A stretch of DNA of 64,000 bases from Haliclona indistincta (taxonomy: Eukaryota > Porifera > Demospongiae > Haplosclerida > Chalinidae), in the NCBI GenBank assembly GCA_964017065.1, contig OZ024783.1, positions 18,699,752 through 18,763,751 of the forward strand, written 5' to 3'. Below are positions 63,901 through 64,000 of the stretch, one piece after another. The notes under the pieces are model-generated. The model was given only the letters and a program-made list of their open reading frames with translations. It was not told where the DNA came from and ran no database searches. Made by a program: the position numbers and the translations under genes. Position 1 is the stretch's first letter. The number at the start of each line of letters is the position of its first letter.

Positions 63901-64000
63901 GTGTAGCTGGAAGTATCCAGTGTGATCGTGTTGAAAGACGACTCGTTGGAAGGTGATAATGTCAGCTCCAAGACGGAACCTCTGTCCAGAGTCTATTCCA
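60941..64000 (-). CDS. Immunoglobulin-superfamily receptor-like gene, multi-exon, partial
   Basis: Exons (minus): beyond 64000-63792, 63634-63508, 63456-63239, 63176-62871, 62314-62084, 62032-61793, 61740-61504, 61457-61225 and 61174-60941; all have AG/GT borders and the phases I checked are 1. The first encodes an Ig F-strand block (GMMVRCVATH). The next two make one Ig domain (ELVLPC...GVG|WRFNDS...SSFTCVV). 62871-63176 holds TATWWFNGKPIDL...ELTIANIDYPEGGIYQVEL. The last five are Ig-like repeats of about 78 residues without the usual Cys pair (LSITNSGELVSTGQL...DAGTYNISS). The final two are near duplicates. The 5' end lies outside; the 3' end is probably the tail exon at 54373-54653. Likely a cell-surface adhesion or signalling receptor. 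Confidence 0.8.
62585..62850. repeat. CACTCCTTCCCCTTG minisatellite in intron
   Basis: About 16 imperfect units of 14-18 bp (CACTCCTTCCCATTG, CACTCCCTCCCCTTG). Open frames on both strands here are repeat artefacts. Confidence 0.9.
63650..63790. repeat. GTGAT-rich microsatellite in intron
   Basis: Repeats of GTGATGGTGATCAGT type within the intron between exons 63634 and 63792; translated frames are His/Thr-rich artefacts. Confidence 0.9.

Overview
This is eukaryotic, metazoan DNA. It has spliced genes with GT..AG introns, an immunoglobulin-superfamily receptor-like gene, non-LTR retrotransposons and a very dense load of DNA transposons with target-site duplications. The mix of transposon protein families and the intron-rich immunoglobulin gene would fit a sponge or another marine invertebrate. 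This is inference; no diagnostic host marker is present. There is nothing bacterial here (no operons, ribosome-binding sites or CRISPR).

Layout. 1-2330: decayed Ty3/Gypsy gag-protease-pol (minus) broken by a hAT-type MITE, then a decayed gypsy-integrase-like gene with a Cys/His finger (2638-3091). 4100-13500: nested MITEs and foldback elements around a LINE relic (7776-9600). 14301-15497: a 32-bp minisatellite. 16213-18105: an R2-like LINE with an endonuclease-like C-terminus, plus an inverted second 3' end. 19160-20345: relic of an SYDTTF-type transposase, split by a MITE. 22354-23268: two exons of an unidentified gene. 24119-27506: an almost complete Mutator-like (MULE) element encoding a FLYWCH finger and a MULE transposase, whose intron is filled by a 22-bp minisatellite. 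27677-34300: a nest of inverted repeats with a second SYDTTF transposase relic carrying an Ulp1-like protease and a PHD-like finger. 34795-36766: a largely intact LINE reverse transcriptase.

Host genes. (i) 37647-41730, plus: an unrecognised large beta-rich protein ending in a helical and Cys/Trp-rich region. Its 3' half is tandemly duplicated, and the duplicates are decayed (42085-44140). (ii) 60941-64000, minus: a run of phase-1 Ig-like exons, probably spliced over a transposon-filled intron to a transmembrane and tyrosine-motif tail exon at 54373-54653. (iii) 46872-48781, minus: weakly supported exons. The rest is mobile DNA.

Most striking: several element families share a 3' module (GCCGCCATCTT, about 10-20 nt, CCCTA) followed by a terminal hairpin whose sequence differs completely between families while the pairing is kept. 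Several palindromic families have 9-bp target duplications. One CCCTAAA / CCTTCGCCTAAC module recurs in at least seven places, usually beside a different short tandem array.
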